Shown here: one piece after another, positions 1-7,148 of the stretch
Layout of the letters: each line of letters starts with the position of its first letter
Numbering within the stretch: the stretch's first letter is position 1
Source: a virus
Length of the DNA: 47,748 bases
IMG/VR virus record: IMGVR_UViG_3300048922_000223
Coordinates: 1-47,748 of that record
Reading direction: 5' to 3' (one strand)
Notes under the pieces: model-generated
The model's input: the letters and a program-made list of their open reading frames with translations, nothing else
Told to the model about the DNA's origin: nothing
The model's database searches: none
Made by a program: the position numbers and the translations under genes

Positions 1-1034
1 AGTGCCCAGAAGATGCTGCCATCTGGCCTGACACGCCGGTGTTCCATATGTAGAGAACGGTTTCCTCTATAATAATGGTAAAGCAGTTGGTCTTTATTAA
101 AGAACTTCAGATACATTTCCTTGTCTTCTTCATAAATAAAATGTTCAGCCACATAACCCATGATTTCAGAAAAAGTGTTGGATGCATAATCTGGCAGCTT
201 GGTTTGTAATTCTCCAATGATTTCTTCGAATAAATCAAATTTAATGTTGTATTCATAGTAACCGATGCAGTTTCTTTTTTGCTCATTCATATACTCCATC
301 CATCTTTGGTAGGCCAGCTCTTTTTCATATTCATCCGTGATGTCCTGGTATGAAATAATACTACGAATAGGAGCTTTTTTATCAGTGAATACAAGAGAAT
401 AACGGGTTGAGAACCAGCAAAATTTTCCACCGGTTTTTAGACGAACAATGCATCTTCCTTCCGGGGTTCCAGATTCCATAGATTGAAAAAACTCAAGAAA
501 ATCATCAACACTTTCCTTATGTACAATATCGTTTTCAATAAGAAATTCAGGAGAGAGAGATTGAGCATAGGGAAAGGGGAAGTTCCTGGAAAATTCCGGG
601 GTAGGAGAGATGGTCCTGGAAGAAATATCGTAGATGCTAACAAGACAACTGGAATGCTGAGTTGCAAGGCGATATTGTTCTTCCTTAAGCCGTAAACGCT
701 CCTGAGACTTCTTTAAATCTGTAATATCTGTGACAGCACAATATAAAAGATCCTCTTCATGAATATAATTAGCATCAATGGAGAGACAGATGCTAGTTTC
801 TTCATTTCTTGCCTTAAATTCTAAATTAAATCGATTTATTGTACTTTTAAGTCGGCTTTTTATTTCATAAACAATTGTCTCATAATCCGCTTCACAGACT
901 AGATCTTCTAAAAAAGAATGTTGAATAAACCAGGTCTTGATGGTCTGGTTACAATAGAGGATTGAAAAAGGCTCCTGGGCTTTTAGCTTCAGTAAGCCGC
1001 AGGGAATGCGGTCTAAAAATAATTCTTCGTTCAT
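1..1034 (-). CDS. PAS-domain signalling protein, N-terminal part (runs off the left edge)
   Basis: An open frame of about 344 codons runs from an ATG at 1034 leftward to the window edge without a stop. A GGGAG site lies about 8 nt upstream of the ATG. The first ~115 residues form a PAS-like sensor domain ending in the typical VTDITDLKK linker. A second PAS-like domain ends in a similar YQDITDEYEK linker near residue 240, and a third seems to begin near the truncated end, where HRRVRPDGSIFWA is visible. No membrane segment is seen in this part. Such multi-PAS proteins usually end in a GGDEF, EAL, HD-GYP or kinase domain, but the output domain lies outside the window and cannot be named. This is host chromosome and not part of the prophage. 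Confidence 0.75.
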   Translation of the reverse strand, partial: MNEELFLDRIPCGLLKLKAQEPFSILYCNQTIKTWFIQHSFLEDLVCEADYETIVYEIKSRLKSTINRFNLEFKARNEETSICLSIDANYIHEEDLLYCAVTDITDLKKSQERLRLKEEQYRLATQHSSCLVSIYDISSRTISPTPEFSRNFPFPYAQSLSPEFLIENDIVHKESVDDFLEFFQSMESGTPEGRCIVRLKTGGKFCWFSTRYSLVFTDKKAPIRSIISYQDITDEYEKELAYQRWMEYMNEQKRNCIGYYEYNIKFDLFEEIIGELQTKLPDYASNTFSEIMGYVAEHFIYEEDKEMYLKFFNKDQLLYHYYRGNRSLHMEHRRVRPDGSIFWA

Positions 1035-1169
1035 TTTACTTGCTCCCATAGGTGCTTTTTAAAATAGAATAGGCTTTATTTAAAATATATGAGACATGCA
1101 GTAAAAAAATGCAAAAAATTATTACAAATATATAAAAAATGTTTTATTTTTAATTGGTGTTGAAACTCA

Positions 1170-1222
1170 AAAAGGATTGTACTCCCATCCATTTGATTAT
1201 GTAGTAGGAGTACAATCCTTTT
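1170..1222 (-). terminator. Intrinsic terminator of the phosphofructokinase gene
   Basis: Perfect inverted arms of about 15 bp (AAAGGATTGTACTCC at 1171-1185 and its complement ending at 1221) enclose a ~21-nt loop. On the leftward strand the stem is followed by TTTTTGAG. It lies 14 nt after the stop codon of the phosphofructokinase gene. The long A/T-flanked stem could also stop rightward transcription. Confidence 0.85.
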
Positions 1223-1235
1223 AATAATTCGTAGC

Positions 1236-2456
1236 TTAATTATGTCTGTAAAGGTAAACGGGAAGACCGTCCTCCATCCTTCTCTCAGGTTCGCCCTGAA
1301 TGAGAGGGAGTGCGTAATGGAAAAATTCTTCTGTAACATCAGCTCCGTTGCTACAAATCCATTCGTCAGGGAATAATTTTTCCTTGTTACATACTTCGTT
1401 TACGTCTACTGTAACGCATTCCATACCATAAGGCGAATGAGCGGTGCGATTGAAAGCAATCATCATTCCTGTAATGCCTTTTAACGCAGCGTTTACGCCT
1501 TCAATCCCTGCTTGTACGGATTCTTCAATGTCAATTGCGGATGCCAGCATGCCACTGCACCTTTGATTAACATTCAACTCTATGGAACGTACCTTAACGC
1601 CAAAGCGATCTCTTACAAAGTTCTCCAACATCTTTCCGCTTCCTGTTAGCATTTTGTGACCGAACGTATCTAAGCGGGCTTCATCTGCATATTCACAAAT
1701 AAACTTGCCATGGGAATCTGAGAGGCCTTCGGATACACAGATAATAACAGAATTTCTTTTTGCTAAGGCGGATTCAACGTCGGAAGCAAATTGTTCAAAA
1801 TCAAAATCTGATTCAGGAAGGTAAATAAGTACAGGGTTATCACCTACAAATTTTCTTGCCAAGGCACTGGCTGCAGTTAGCCAACCTGCATGGCGACCCA
1901 TTAATTCTATGATAGTAATTGATTTCTGCTGATAAACAGAAGCATCTAATACGATTTCCCGAACTGTATTCGCTACATATTTGGCAGCGCTGCCATAACC
2001 CGGAGTATGGTCGGTGAGTACCAAATCATTATCAATTGTTTTTGGAATTCCAATGAAACGAATATCACTCTGATGATGGGCGGCATAACGGGAAAGTTTG
2101 CTTACTGTATCCATGGAATCATTTCCGCCAATGTAAAAGAAGTATCCAATTTCCATAGTACGAAATTTCTCAAATAAAGCAGGGTAAAATGGAGAAGAGA
2201 GATCATCCGGAAGCTTATAGCGGCATGACCCCAAATAAGCAGCAGGAGTTAATTTAAGCAGCTCCAATTCTTCTGCGGTTAAGTCCTTTGATAAATCCAT
2301 ATAGTTACCGGACATGAAACCTTCGATGCCGTTAATCATGCCATAAACCCGGTCGATTTCTTCGTGAGCCATTCCTTCTTTAATGATTCCGTAAAGGCTT
2401 GCGTTGATTACAGCGGTGGGACCGCCGGACTGTCCTACGATTGCATTTTTCTTCAT
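1236..2456 (-). CDS. pfp: 6-phosphofructokinase, PPi-dependent type
   Basis: 406 residues. It phosphorylates fructose 6-phosphate to fructose 1,6-bisphosphate in glycolysis, in the cytosol. The N-terminal glycine-rich phosphate loop GQSGGPTAVINAS is at residues 8-20. The donor-site motif reads GGNDS (110-114) and the catalytic motif PKTIDND (138-144). In this family Asp and Lys at the positions that are Gly104 and Gly124 in E. coli PfkA mark PPi-dependent enzymes. Here those positions are D113 and K139, so pyrophosphate is the expected donor. The residue before D113 is Asn, where Asp is usual. The ATG has GGAGG 8 nt upstream. The gene is monocistronic, with a strong terminator. It is host DNA flanking the prophage. 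Confidence 0.93.
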   Translation of the reverse strand: MKKNAIVGQSGGPTAVINASLYGIIKEGMAHEEIDRVYGMINGIEGFMSGNYMDLSKDLTAEELELLKLTPAAYLGSCRYKLPDDLSSPFYPALFEKFRTMEIGYFFYIGGNDSMDTVSKLSRYAAHHQSDIRFIGIPKTIDNDLVLTDHTPGYGSAAKYVANTVREIVLDASVYQQKSITIIELMGRHAGWLTAASALARKFVGDNPVLIYLPESDFDFEQFASDVESALAKRNSVIICVSEGLSDSHGKFICEYADEARLDTFGHKMLTGSGKMLENFVRDRFGVKVRSIELNVNQRCSGMLASAIDIEESVQAGIEGVNAALKGITGMMIAFNRTAHSPYGMECVTVDVNEVCNKEKLFPDEWICSNGADVTEEFFHYALPLIQGEPERRMEDGLPVYLYRHN

Positions 2457-2928
2457 GTAATATATCCTCCAGATTTGCGTATGCTTTGGGCACGTCTCCT
2501 ATTCTATAATAGAACGTGTATCTTTGCAACGGTGATTTCCTTATAATTTCTAGCTATGGCAGCTAAGATACGAAAAATCCTTTGAATACGATTGTTTTTG
2601 GGAGATGGGAAATGGAGGAAGATAAACAGAAAAAACCCTTAAAAAAGGGAGGAGCCGGTGAAATGTGGGTTTCACCGGCGAGTTATGAAAAAAAGTTTTC
2701 ATTAAAACAAGTTTTGGGGTTGCTCTTGTTTATGTTTTAAGTATATAGGAGAGATATGAAAAAAGTTTGTAGAACTTGTAAATAAATTTTGTACGTCATG
2801 TGAAAAAACTGTGAAGTATAAATGATGGGATTTTATAAATGATTATAGCTGTTATATACACTTTGGCTGTTAATAGATGAATAAATATGAATTAAATGCA
2901 TTTAAAAAATGTGTTGGTAGTAACGTAC
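2457..2928. other. Host/prophage junction region, no convincing gene
   Basis: About 470 nt between the phosphofructokinase start and the repeats beside the integrase. It should hold the leftward promoter of the phosphofructokinase gene and the left attachment core. Neither can be placed because the right end of the prophage is not in the window for comparison. It contains one strong hairpin, listed separately, and is AT-rich near 2680-2920. Confidence 0.5.
2654..2679 (-). terminator. Perfect 10-bp hairpin, probable terminator of leftward integrase transcripts
   Basis: GCCGGTGAAA (2654-2663) and its exact complement (2670-2679) enclose a 6-nt loop. On the leftward strand the stem is followed, after seven nucleotides, by a T run. 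It is the first strong hairpin after the integrase stop, so it could end the lysogeny transcript. It could equally be a host structure. The gap before the T run lowers confidence. Confidence 0.4.
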
Positions 2929-2972
2929 TATGCAACAAACTATACAACACTATACAACAAACTATACAACAC
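2929..2972. repeat. Two tandem 22-bp direct repeats beside the integrase (arm-type site candidate)
   Basis: The 22-bp unit 2929-2950 is repeated at 2951-2972 with a single mismatch (position 2932 against 2954). Each unit itself contains two related CAACA(C/A) blocks. The repeats touch the 3' end of the integrase gene, where phage attachment DNA normally lies. Tyrosine integrases bind short direct repeats as arm-type sites, so this is the best candidate for the integrase arm sites. The crossover core itself is not identified. Confidence 0.6.
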
Positions 2973-4228
2973 TAAAAAATCCGTTCTATTTCTGTCCTAA
3001 ACCATTCTATATCCATGTGAGTGTAGACCCTGTCTGTTAGATCTTTTATGGAATGTCCCATAATTTTTTTTCGAGCATAATCATCAACTCCATATTCCTT
3101 TGCATATGTTGAGAAAGTATGCCTTCCGTCATGGAGGACATGTCCTAACAATCCAAGTTCAGCTTCTTTCTTTAATAAAGAATTCCTGAATGAATTTTCA
3201 ATGTATCTATATGAACCGTGGAATTTTTCTGTCCTTCCAAATAACATAGGCCGCCCTATGTTAATGGCTTCATGGTAATACTTCTGAATTATAGGTAATA
3301 CCTTCGAATGAATAGGGACTATTCTATTGATACCATTTTCAGTTTTAATACCACCAGTATACGTTCTGTTTTCAAGATCGATATTGTTAACAGAGAGAGT
3401 AATGACTTCGCCTGGTCGCCAACCAGAATAGCATTGAACAATAGTCATGTCGATGAAAATGTTGCCACTATTACTCCAAAGAAGTGCTAACTCATCTTTA
3501 GTATATGGCCTGCCTGCTCGGGATTTCATAGCTGCCTCTTTGCTTAGGTTTGTAGTAAAGGTTCTGGCGTAGTTCTGAGTAACTATTCGTCTGAAGACTG
3601 CGTAATCAAAAAGAAGATTATATAAAGTTTTAATATTTCCTTTTATTATGGCGGTTGCACTAATTTTTTTACCAGCCTCGTTCCCCTTTTCGCCTATTTT
3701 ATAGGCATTTTTAATGTGATCCTCAATCATTGCTGGCATAAAATTCACAACTTTTATGTTATACACCGGTCCGCAGTACTTAAATGTAGCGTCGTATGCT
3801 TTACGTCTATTATCATCTAATTTATTATCTTCAATATATTTGGGTAGCCATGCATCGTATAATTCTTTTACAGTCAAGTCGTTTTTCAAATCATAGGGAT
3901 TCTCTTGAAAACTGAGTATAGCTTTATATGCATCTATTTTATCAGAGTAGGAACCAAGAAAGTCGTATGTATAATAGCTTTTTCCTGTATATTCATTAAG
4001 CGTGAGCTTGGGATTAACCATTGCAGCAAATGGTTGACGACGGTTTCCAGTAAGTGATTTTATTGTGCCATACCCATTTGGCAAACGCATTAATGATTGT
4101 TGGTCTGATTTTTTTGGTCTACCTCTTTTTCCTTTCTCTGGGAGAAGAAGAGGGTACCCACAATGGGGACAGGTAGTTGCCTGTGTACTGATTTGTCCTT
4201 GGCATTCTGAACATTTTATTAATGACAT
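2972..4228 (-). CDS. int: Phage tyrosine integrase with N-terminal zinc ribbon
   Basis: 418 residues from the chosen ATG at 4228, which has AAGGAT 8 nt upstream; a longer frame begins 13 codons earlier but lacks a good site. Residues 6-23 hold a CxxC...CxxC zinc ribbon followed by a basic stretch (KGKRGRPKK). A SAM-like core-binding domain follows, then the catalytic domain with R271 (GWRPGE), H366 and R369 (HDGRH), H392 (MGHS) and the nucleophile Y402 (VYTHMD). It integrates and, with an excisionase, excises the prophage. It is first in the leftward strand from the left end and sits next to the 22-bp repeats, the classical position for an integrase. Confidence 0.93.
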   Translation of the reverse strand: MSLIKCSECQGQISTQATTCPHCGYPLLLPEKGKRGRPKKSDQQSLMRLPNGYGTIKSLTGNRRQPFAAMVNPKLTLNEYTGKSYYTYDFLGSYSDKIDAYKAILSFQENPYDLKNDLTVKELYDAWLPKYIEDNKLDDNRRKAYDATFKYCGPVYNIKVVNFMPAMIEDHIKNAYKIGEKGNEAGKKISATAIIKGNIKTLYNLLFDYAVFRRIVTQNYARTFTTNLSKEAAMKSRAGRPYTKDELALLWSNSGNIFIDMTIVQCYSGWRPGEVITLSVNNIDLENRTYTGGIKTENGINRIVPIHSKVLPIIQKYYHEAINIGRPMLFGRTEKFHGSYRYIENSFRNSLLKKEAELGLLGHVLHDGRHTFSTYAKEYGVDDYARKKIMGHSIKDLTDRVYTHMDIEWFRTEIERIF

Positions 4229-4275
4229 AAAACCATCCTTTCTTAAAAAAGAGTATAAAAATAACACTATACCGG

Positions 4276-4304
4276 TTTACAGTTTAGTGCCAGGATGATA
4301 CAAT
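4276..4304 (+). promoter_or_regulatory. Strong rightward promoter in the integrase-immA gap
   Basis: TTTACA (4276-4281) and TACAAT (4299-4304) are separated by exactly 17 nt, one mismatch each from the sigma-A consensus. No reading frame follows before the terminator at 4352-4393. It therefore appears to drive a short untranslated RNA. Confidence 0.6.
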
Positions 4305-4310
4305 GTCTTT

Positions 4311-4395
4311 GCAAGAATAGCATGTATCGGCACTGCCGGTATAATCTATGTGAAACCGTTCGGTGTTGATATCACCGGGCGGTTTTCTTTTTTTA
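4311..4395 (+). ncRNA. Candidate ~85-nt small RNA with its own promoter and terminator
   Basis: Predicted start about 7 nt after the -10 box. The RNA would end in an intrinsic terminator: a stem of at least 13 bp between 4352-4365 and 4373-4386 (two GU pairs), a 7-nt loop, and a T-rich tail (4383-4393). It lies between two leftward genes and runs against them, so it would be transcribed towards the 3' end of immA. No RBS-plus-ORF is seen. Its role is unknown. Candidates are an antisense regulator of the lysogeny transcript or a lysogen-expressed trans-acting RNA. The promoter and terminator are read directly; the RNA itself is inferred. Confidence 0.5.
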
Positions 4396-4426
4396 TAGAC
4401 ATAAGCTATTATGATTGGGTACTATT

Positions 4427-5086
4427 TTAGTAGGAATTATATCCATGTAAATGGTAATGCTCTGAACGTTCGAATATAAAATTGTCACCCATAATGTAAC
4501 GATAAGTATTAAAAAACAACAAATCACTTTCTTGATCTTCAGGTAAGTTATCTATTTGAACGCATAAATCATTATTCTTATTGGGAAAAAACCAATCACG
4601 AATACTCATATGTAATTTTTGGTTATATTGAAAATCAGTTGTATTGAAATCTTCTAATATTTTGTTTGCTGCCATACATGATACAAAAAATGTGTTATAT
4701 ATATCTTTAACTGTATTTCGCCCTAAATGCCAAATGAGCGATCTTGGGGCCAGTATGTGACTTGCAAAATAATCTGCTTCTTTTTCATTATTTATGCAAT
4801 CGCCAGTATGTTTGAGTACAATGTGCCCAACTTCATGCATTAAAGAGAACCGTTGGCGTTCTTCATGAGGGAATTTATCATTGAAAAAAATTGTCCCTTG
4901 AATAGTGAAAGCATCATTACTTATTTGTAGGCATTTTTTAATCTTTGCTTCTGGTAGATCAGAATATTTGTATAATGATATACCAAGACCAGTAATGATT
5001 TTAAAGCAGTCAATAGGAAAAGTTTTTACATCACACCTTTTATACACATCTAATGTTTTCTCAATTATTCCTGTTTGCTCCAACAA
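4427..5086 (-). CDS. immA: ImmA/IrrE-family metallopeptidase (anti-repressor protease)
   Basis: 219 residues with a TTG start and AAGGAG about 10 nt upstream. The zinc motif HEVGH is at residues 84-88 (H84, E85, H88) within LMHEVGHIVLKH, and a downstream EADYFA-type helix supplies the third ligand, as in the family. Family members cleave the partner phage repressor and trigger induction. It lies 9 nt after the repressor gene in the same leftward operon, the same arrangement as immR-immA of ICEBs1. The last ~70 residues are not recognisable and may sense an inducing signal. Confidence 0.88.
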   Translation of the reverse strand: MLEQTGIIEKTLDVYKRCDVKTFPIDCFKIITGLGISLYKYSDLPEAKIKKCLQISNDAFTIQGTIFFNDKFPHEERQRFSLMHEVGHIVLKHTGDCINNEKEADYFASHILAPRSLIWHLGRNTVKDIYNTFFVSCMAANKILEDFNTTDFQYNQKLHMSIRDWFFPNKNNDLCVQIDNLPEDQESDLLFFNTYRYIMGDNFIFERSEHYHLHGYNSY

Positions 5087-5095
5087 AATTTCTCC

Positions 5096-5410
5096 TTAAT
5101 CATCGGACAGAAGAGTTCTTATTATGTCCTGTTTTTGTTCGAGCGTGAGCTTCTTACCGTTTCTGGCAATGAGACTTTGGATGTCATCGTATGTAGGCTC
5201 ATATATAGTTTTACGACTACTATCATCAAAATCATCTAATGATAATCCTAATACGCGAGCTATAGCTTTTAAGGTTTCCAATTTAGGATCTTTTGTAGCT
5301 CCGCTTAAAATTTTATTTAAAGTACCAATAGGAACACCAGACTTCTCTGATAATTCTTCTGTAGTCATTCCTAATTTCTTTTTGTATTCATTAATTCTTT
5401 CTAATCCCAA
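5096..5410 (-). CDS. Xre-family repressor (CI/ImmR-like)
   Basis: 104 residues. The start is a TTG at 5410 with GGAGGTG 7 nt upstream. The helix-turn-helix spans about residues 15-37 (MTTEELSEKSGVPIGTLNKI), followed by the usual fifth helix and the LSLDDF motif. A C-terminal extension of about 35 charged residues could be the target of the ImmA-like protease. It is the first gene of the leftward lysogeny operon. Repeated TTTACCGTTAA-type half-sites in the adjoining control region overlap both divergent promoters and are the probable binding sites. Confidence 0.9.
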   Translation of the reverse strand: MGLERINEYKKKLGMTTEELSEKSGVPIGTLNKILSGATKDPKLETLKAIARVLGLSLDDFDDSSRKTIYEPTYDDIQSLIARNGKKLTLEQKQDIIRTLLSDD

Positions 5411-5436
5411 TTTTTCTCACCTCCTACTACGGTAAT

Positions 5437-5465
5437 ATCTTACCGCTTAGTATATGAAATGTCAA
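5437..5465 (-). promoter_or_regulatory. Leftward promoter of the repressor operon
   Basis: On the leftward strand TTGACA (complement of 5460-5465) and TAAGAT (complement of 5437-5442) are 17 nt apart. Operator O1 covers the -10 region, so the promoter is probably autoregulated. Confidence 0.75.
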
Positions 5466-5506
5466 TAATAATTTGCCTTTAACGGTAAAATAATTGAAAA
5501 ATCCAG

Positions 5507-5535
5507 TTGACATTTACCGTTAAAGGATATATACT
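5507..5535 (+). promoter_or_regulatory. Rightward early promoter (PR)
   Basis: Consensus TTGACA (5507-5512), a 17-nt spacer that is almost entirely operator O3, and TATACT (5530-5535). It drives the long early operon beginning with the Cro-like gene. A repressor bound to the spacer would block polymerase directly. Confidence 0.85.
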
Positions 5536-5575
5536 TGCGATATAAATAACCGTTAACGGTAAAGGAGGCGATGGT

Positions 5576-5785
5576 ATGTATTATCGGCTAAGAAATGAAA
5601 TTGACAAAAGAAACTATACAATAGGAAGGTTTGCAATTTTAGCCAATATGTCTGAAAAAAGTCTCAGAAATAAGCTAAATGGTATGACAGATTTTTCTTG
5701 GTCGGAAGTTCTGCTAATTCGGGAATTGCTTGATCCAGAATTATCTTTAGAAGATCTTTTCAAAAGAGAAGATAAAATAGCATGA
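5576..5785 (+). CDS. Cro-like helix-turn-helix protein
   Basis: 69 residues, first gene after PR, ATG with AGGAGG upstream. Residues ~16-40 (IGRFAILANMSEKSLRNKLN) form an HTH of the phage Cro/CI type, followed by LLDPELSLEDLF, a pattern seen in many Firmicute phage regulators. By position and size it is the counterpart of Cro, competing with the repressor for the same operators. The binding is inferred. Confidence 0.75.
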   Translation: MYYRLRNEIDKRNYTIGRFAILANMSEKSLRNKLNGMTDFSWSEVLLIRELLDPELSLEDLFKREDKIA

Positions 5786-5797
5786 GAACGCACGTTC
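5786..5797. promoter_or_regulatory. LexA (SOS) box candidate
   Basis: GAACGCACGTTC is a perfect match to the Gram-positive LexA/DinR core GAAC-N4-GTTC. It lies immediately after the cro-like gene and 7 nt upstream of a TATAAT (5805-5810). It may make a second early promoter inducible by DNA damage. No good -35 is seen, so promoter activity is uncertain. Confidence 0.5.
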
Positions 5798-5883
5798 GAA
5801 TAACTATAATATAACATTGTCTTAGAAACGTGTCAATAAAAAAGGGAGATAAGTAATCTCAATAATAACGGAGGTGTAAAGCA

Positions 5884-6102
5884 TTGAAAAAGAATCGTGT
5901 TAGAACTGCTACGGCAGCAAAGATCGTTGGAGTGGACCGGGGGTTTTTCATTGAAAAGGTACGAACTGGGAAATTCCCCGGATCTTATGAGAAAAATGGC
6001 TGTAAGGCAAATGTTGTAGTGCTTGCCGTAGAATTGGCCCAGTTTCTAGGAAGGAGTATAGAAGAAATAGATGCTGCGGTTGAGGAAATAGAAGGGAGGT
6101 GA
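5884..6102 (+). CDS. Small excisionase-like DNA-binding protein
   Basis: 72 residues with a TTG start, GGAGG 8 nt upstream. The N-terminal half (ATAAKIVGVDRGFFIEKVRT) resembles the winged-helix/HTH of MerR- and excisionase-like phage proteins, which read an 'A-x-x-L/I-G-V' turn and an arginine helix. A charged C-terminal helix follows. The position just after cro suits a directionality factor or early regulator. The family assignment is tentative. Confidence 0.5.
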   Translation: MKKNRVRTATAAKIVGVDRGFFIEKVRTGKFPGSYEKNGCKANVVVLAVELAQFLGRSIEEIDAAVEEIEGR

Positions 6103-6109
6103 ATCATAA

Positions 6110-6256
6110 GTGAAGAATTTTTCGGAAGCAGAACAAAAAGGAGTTAATTTAATGCCAGTTTCAGAATTGGACGAGCAGATTATGTCTGGCAATTGGTGTC
6201 CATTATGCATCAATGATGGCAGAGTTATTGGAATGGAAGATGAAGACAGAAAGTGA
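6110..6256 (+). CDS. Hypothetical 48-residue phage protein
   Basis: GTG start at 6110 with GGGAGGTG 6-8 nt upstream; ends with TGA at 6254-6256. The sequence contains a single CPLC pair (WCPLCIND), possibly half of a zinc-binding site that dimerises. Spacing to both neighbours (7 and 6 nt) fits an operon gene. Function unknown. Confidence 0.6.
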   Translation: MKNFSEAEQKGVNLMPVSELDEQIMSGNWCPLCINDGRVIGMEDEDRK

Positions 6257-6262
6257 GGGATT

Positions 6263-6457
6263 ATGAAATCAGGAGATAAGGTTATATACACTAGCGATGT
6301 TCACTCGGACTTCACAGGACAAGATGCTACAGCGATAGAATTTGATCTCGGCACTAAAATGGTAAATTTACAGTTTCGGAATGGGCAGGAACTATGGGCC
6401 TTTTGGGATGAAATCGCAGAAACCCCAGGAGGTGCAACTCCCAGGGAATCAAAGTAA
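6263..6457 (+). CDS. Hypothetical 64-residue phage protein
   Basis: ATG preceded by AGTGAGGGA. The sequence is mostly short beta strands (KSGDKVIYTS, DATAIEFDLGTKMVNLQF), in the style of small SH3-like or KOW-like folds. A C-terminal PGGATPRESK tail is probably disordered. No catalytic motif is seen. It sits between the early regulators and the SSB-like gene. Confidence 0.6.
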   Translation: MKSGDKVIYTSDVHSDFTGQDATAIEFDLGTKMVNLQFRNGQELWAFWDEIAETPGGATPRESK

Positions 6458-6509
6458 CTATTAAATACATTTCATCTCTATTATACGTAGAGAATCGGAG
6501 GAAATCAAG

Positions 6510-7148
6510 ATGGATACAAATATTACCAATAATACAGTCACATTAATCGGAGAAATTGTTTCTGGTTTTACTTTTAGCCATGATGCATATGGTGAAAGAT
6601 TCTATACAGTAGAATTGGCTGTTAAGCGACTTAGTGAGCAAGCAGATGTTATTCCGCTCCTTATCTCAGAGCGTTTGGTTGATGTCAGCCTTAACTACAT
6701 CGGTTCAAACATGGAAGTAAAAGGGCAGTTTCGTTCACGTAACGAGTTTGGAGAAAATAAAAAGCGACTTGTCCTTTCTGTATTTGTAAGAGAAGCATTT
6801 TTATTGACTGAGGAATTTAAGGATTATACCAAGTCGAATTTTATTTATTTGAATGGTTACCTGTGCAAACCTCCCATTTACCGGAAGACTCCACTTGGAA
6901 GAGAAATTGCAGACATACTTCTTGCAGTGAATCGTCCTTATGGTAAGTCGGATTACATTCCTTGTATCACATGGGGGCGTAACGCAAGATACGCTTCTGG
7001 GCTTGTAGTCGGAACTCCTCTGGAAATTTCCGGAAGAATCCAGAGCCGAGAGTATATTAAGAAGCTGAGCGAAACAGCGGAAGTAAAGCATACTGCTTAT
7101 GAAGTTTCTGTTTCAAAGTTGGAGGTACCGGAAGATGATAAAAGATAG
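6510..7148 (+). CDS. Two-OB-fold single-stranded DNA-binding protein
   Basis: 212 residues, ATG with CGGAGG upstream. Two successive OB-like units are visible. The first (residues ~8-100) has LIGEIVSGF...FYTVELAVKR. The second (~115-205) has YLNGYLCKPPIYRKTPLGREIADILLAVNRPYG, closely following the SSB pattern (G-x-L...P..R.T..G..I....LAV.R). The C-terminus is charged (EVPEDDKR) but lacks the PF tip of canonical SSB. It probably binds single-stranded DNA during phage replication or recombination. A canonical SSB occurs separately at 16.3 kb. Confidence 0.8.
   Translation: MDTNITNNTVTLIGEIVSGFTFSHDAYGERFYTVELAVKRLSEQADVIPLLISERLVDVSLNYIGSNMEVKGQFRSRNEFGENKKRLVLSVFVREAFLLTEEFKDYTKSNFIYLNGYLCKPPIYRKTPLGREIADILLAVNRPYGKSDYIPCITWGRNARYASGLVVGTPLEISGRIQSREYIKKLSETAEVKHTAYEVSVSKLEVPEDDKR

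Larger units (their letters stand above)
5430..5560. promoter_or_regulatory. Operator cluster of the lysis/lysogeny switch
   Basis: Four related sites are visible. O1 at 5430-5445 has CGGTAA and TTACCG half-sites 4 bp apart and overlaps the leftward -10. O2 at 5476-5489 is the exact reverse complement of O3 at 5513-5526, which fills the spacer of the rightward promoter. O4 at 5549-5560 is the perfect palindrome ACCGTTAACGGT just downstream of that promoter. The shared half-site is TTTACCGTTAA. This arrangement lets one regulator shut both promoters. Binding by the repressor or by the Cro-like protein is inferred. Confidence 0.8.

Noticed and set aside
2612-2740. A 42-codon rightward frame (MEEDKQKKPLKKGG...) with a GGGAGA-like site upstream
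   Set aside because: It spans a perfect 10-bp hairpin, has low-complexity content, and lies in the prophage/host junction. No relative or coupling supports translation.
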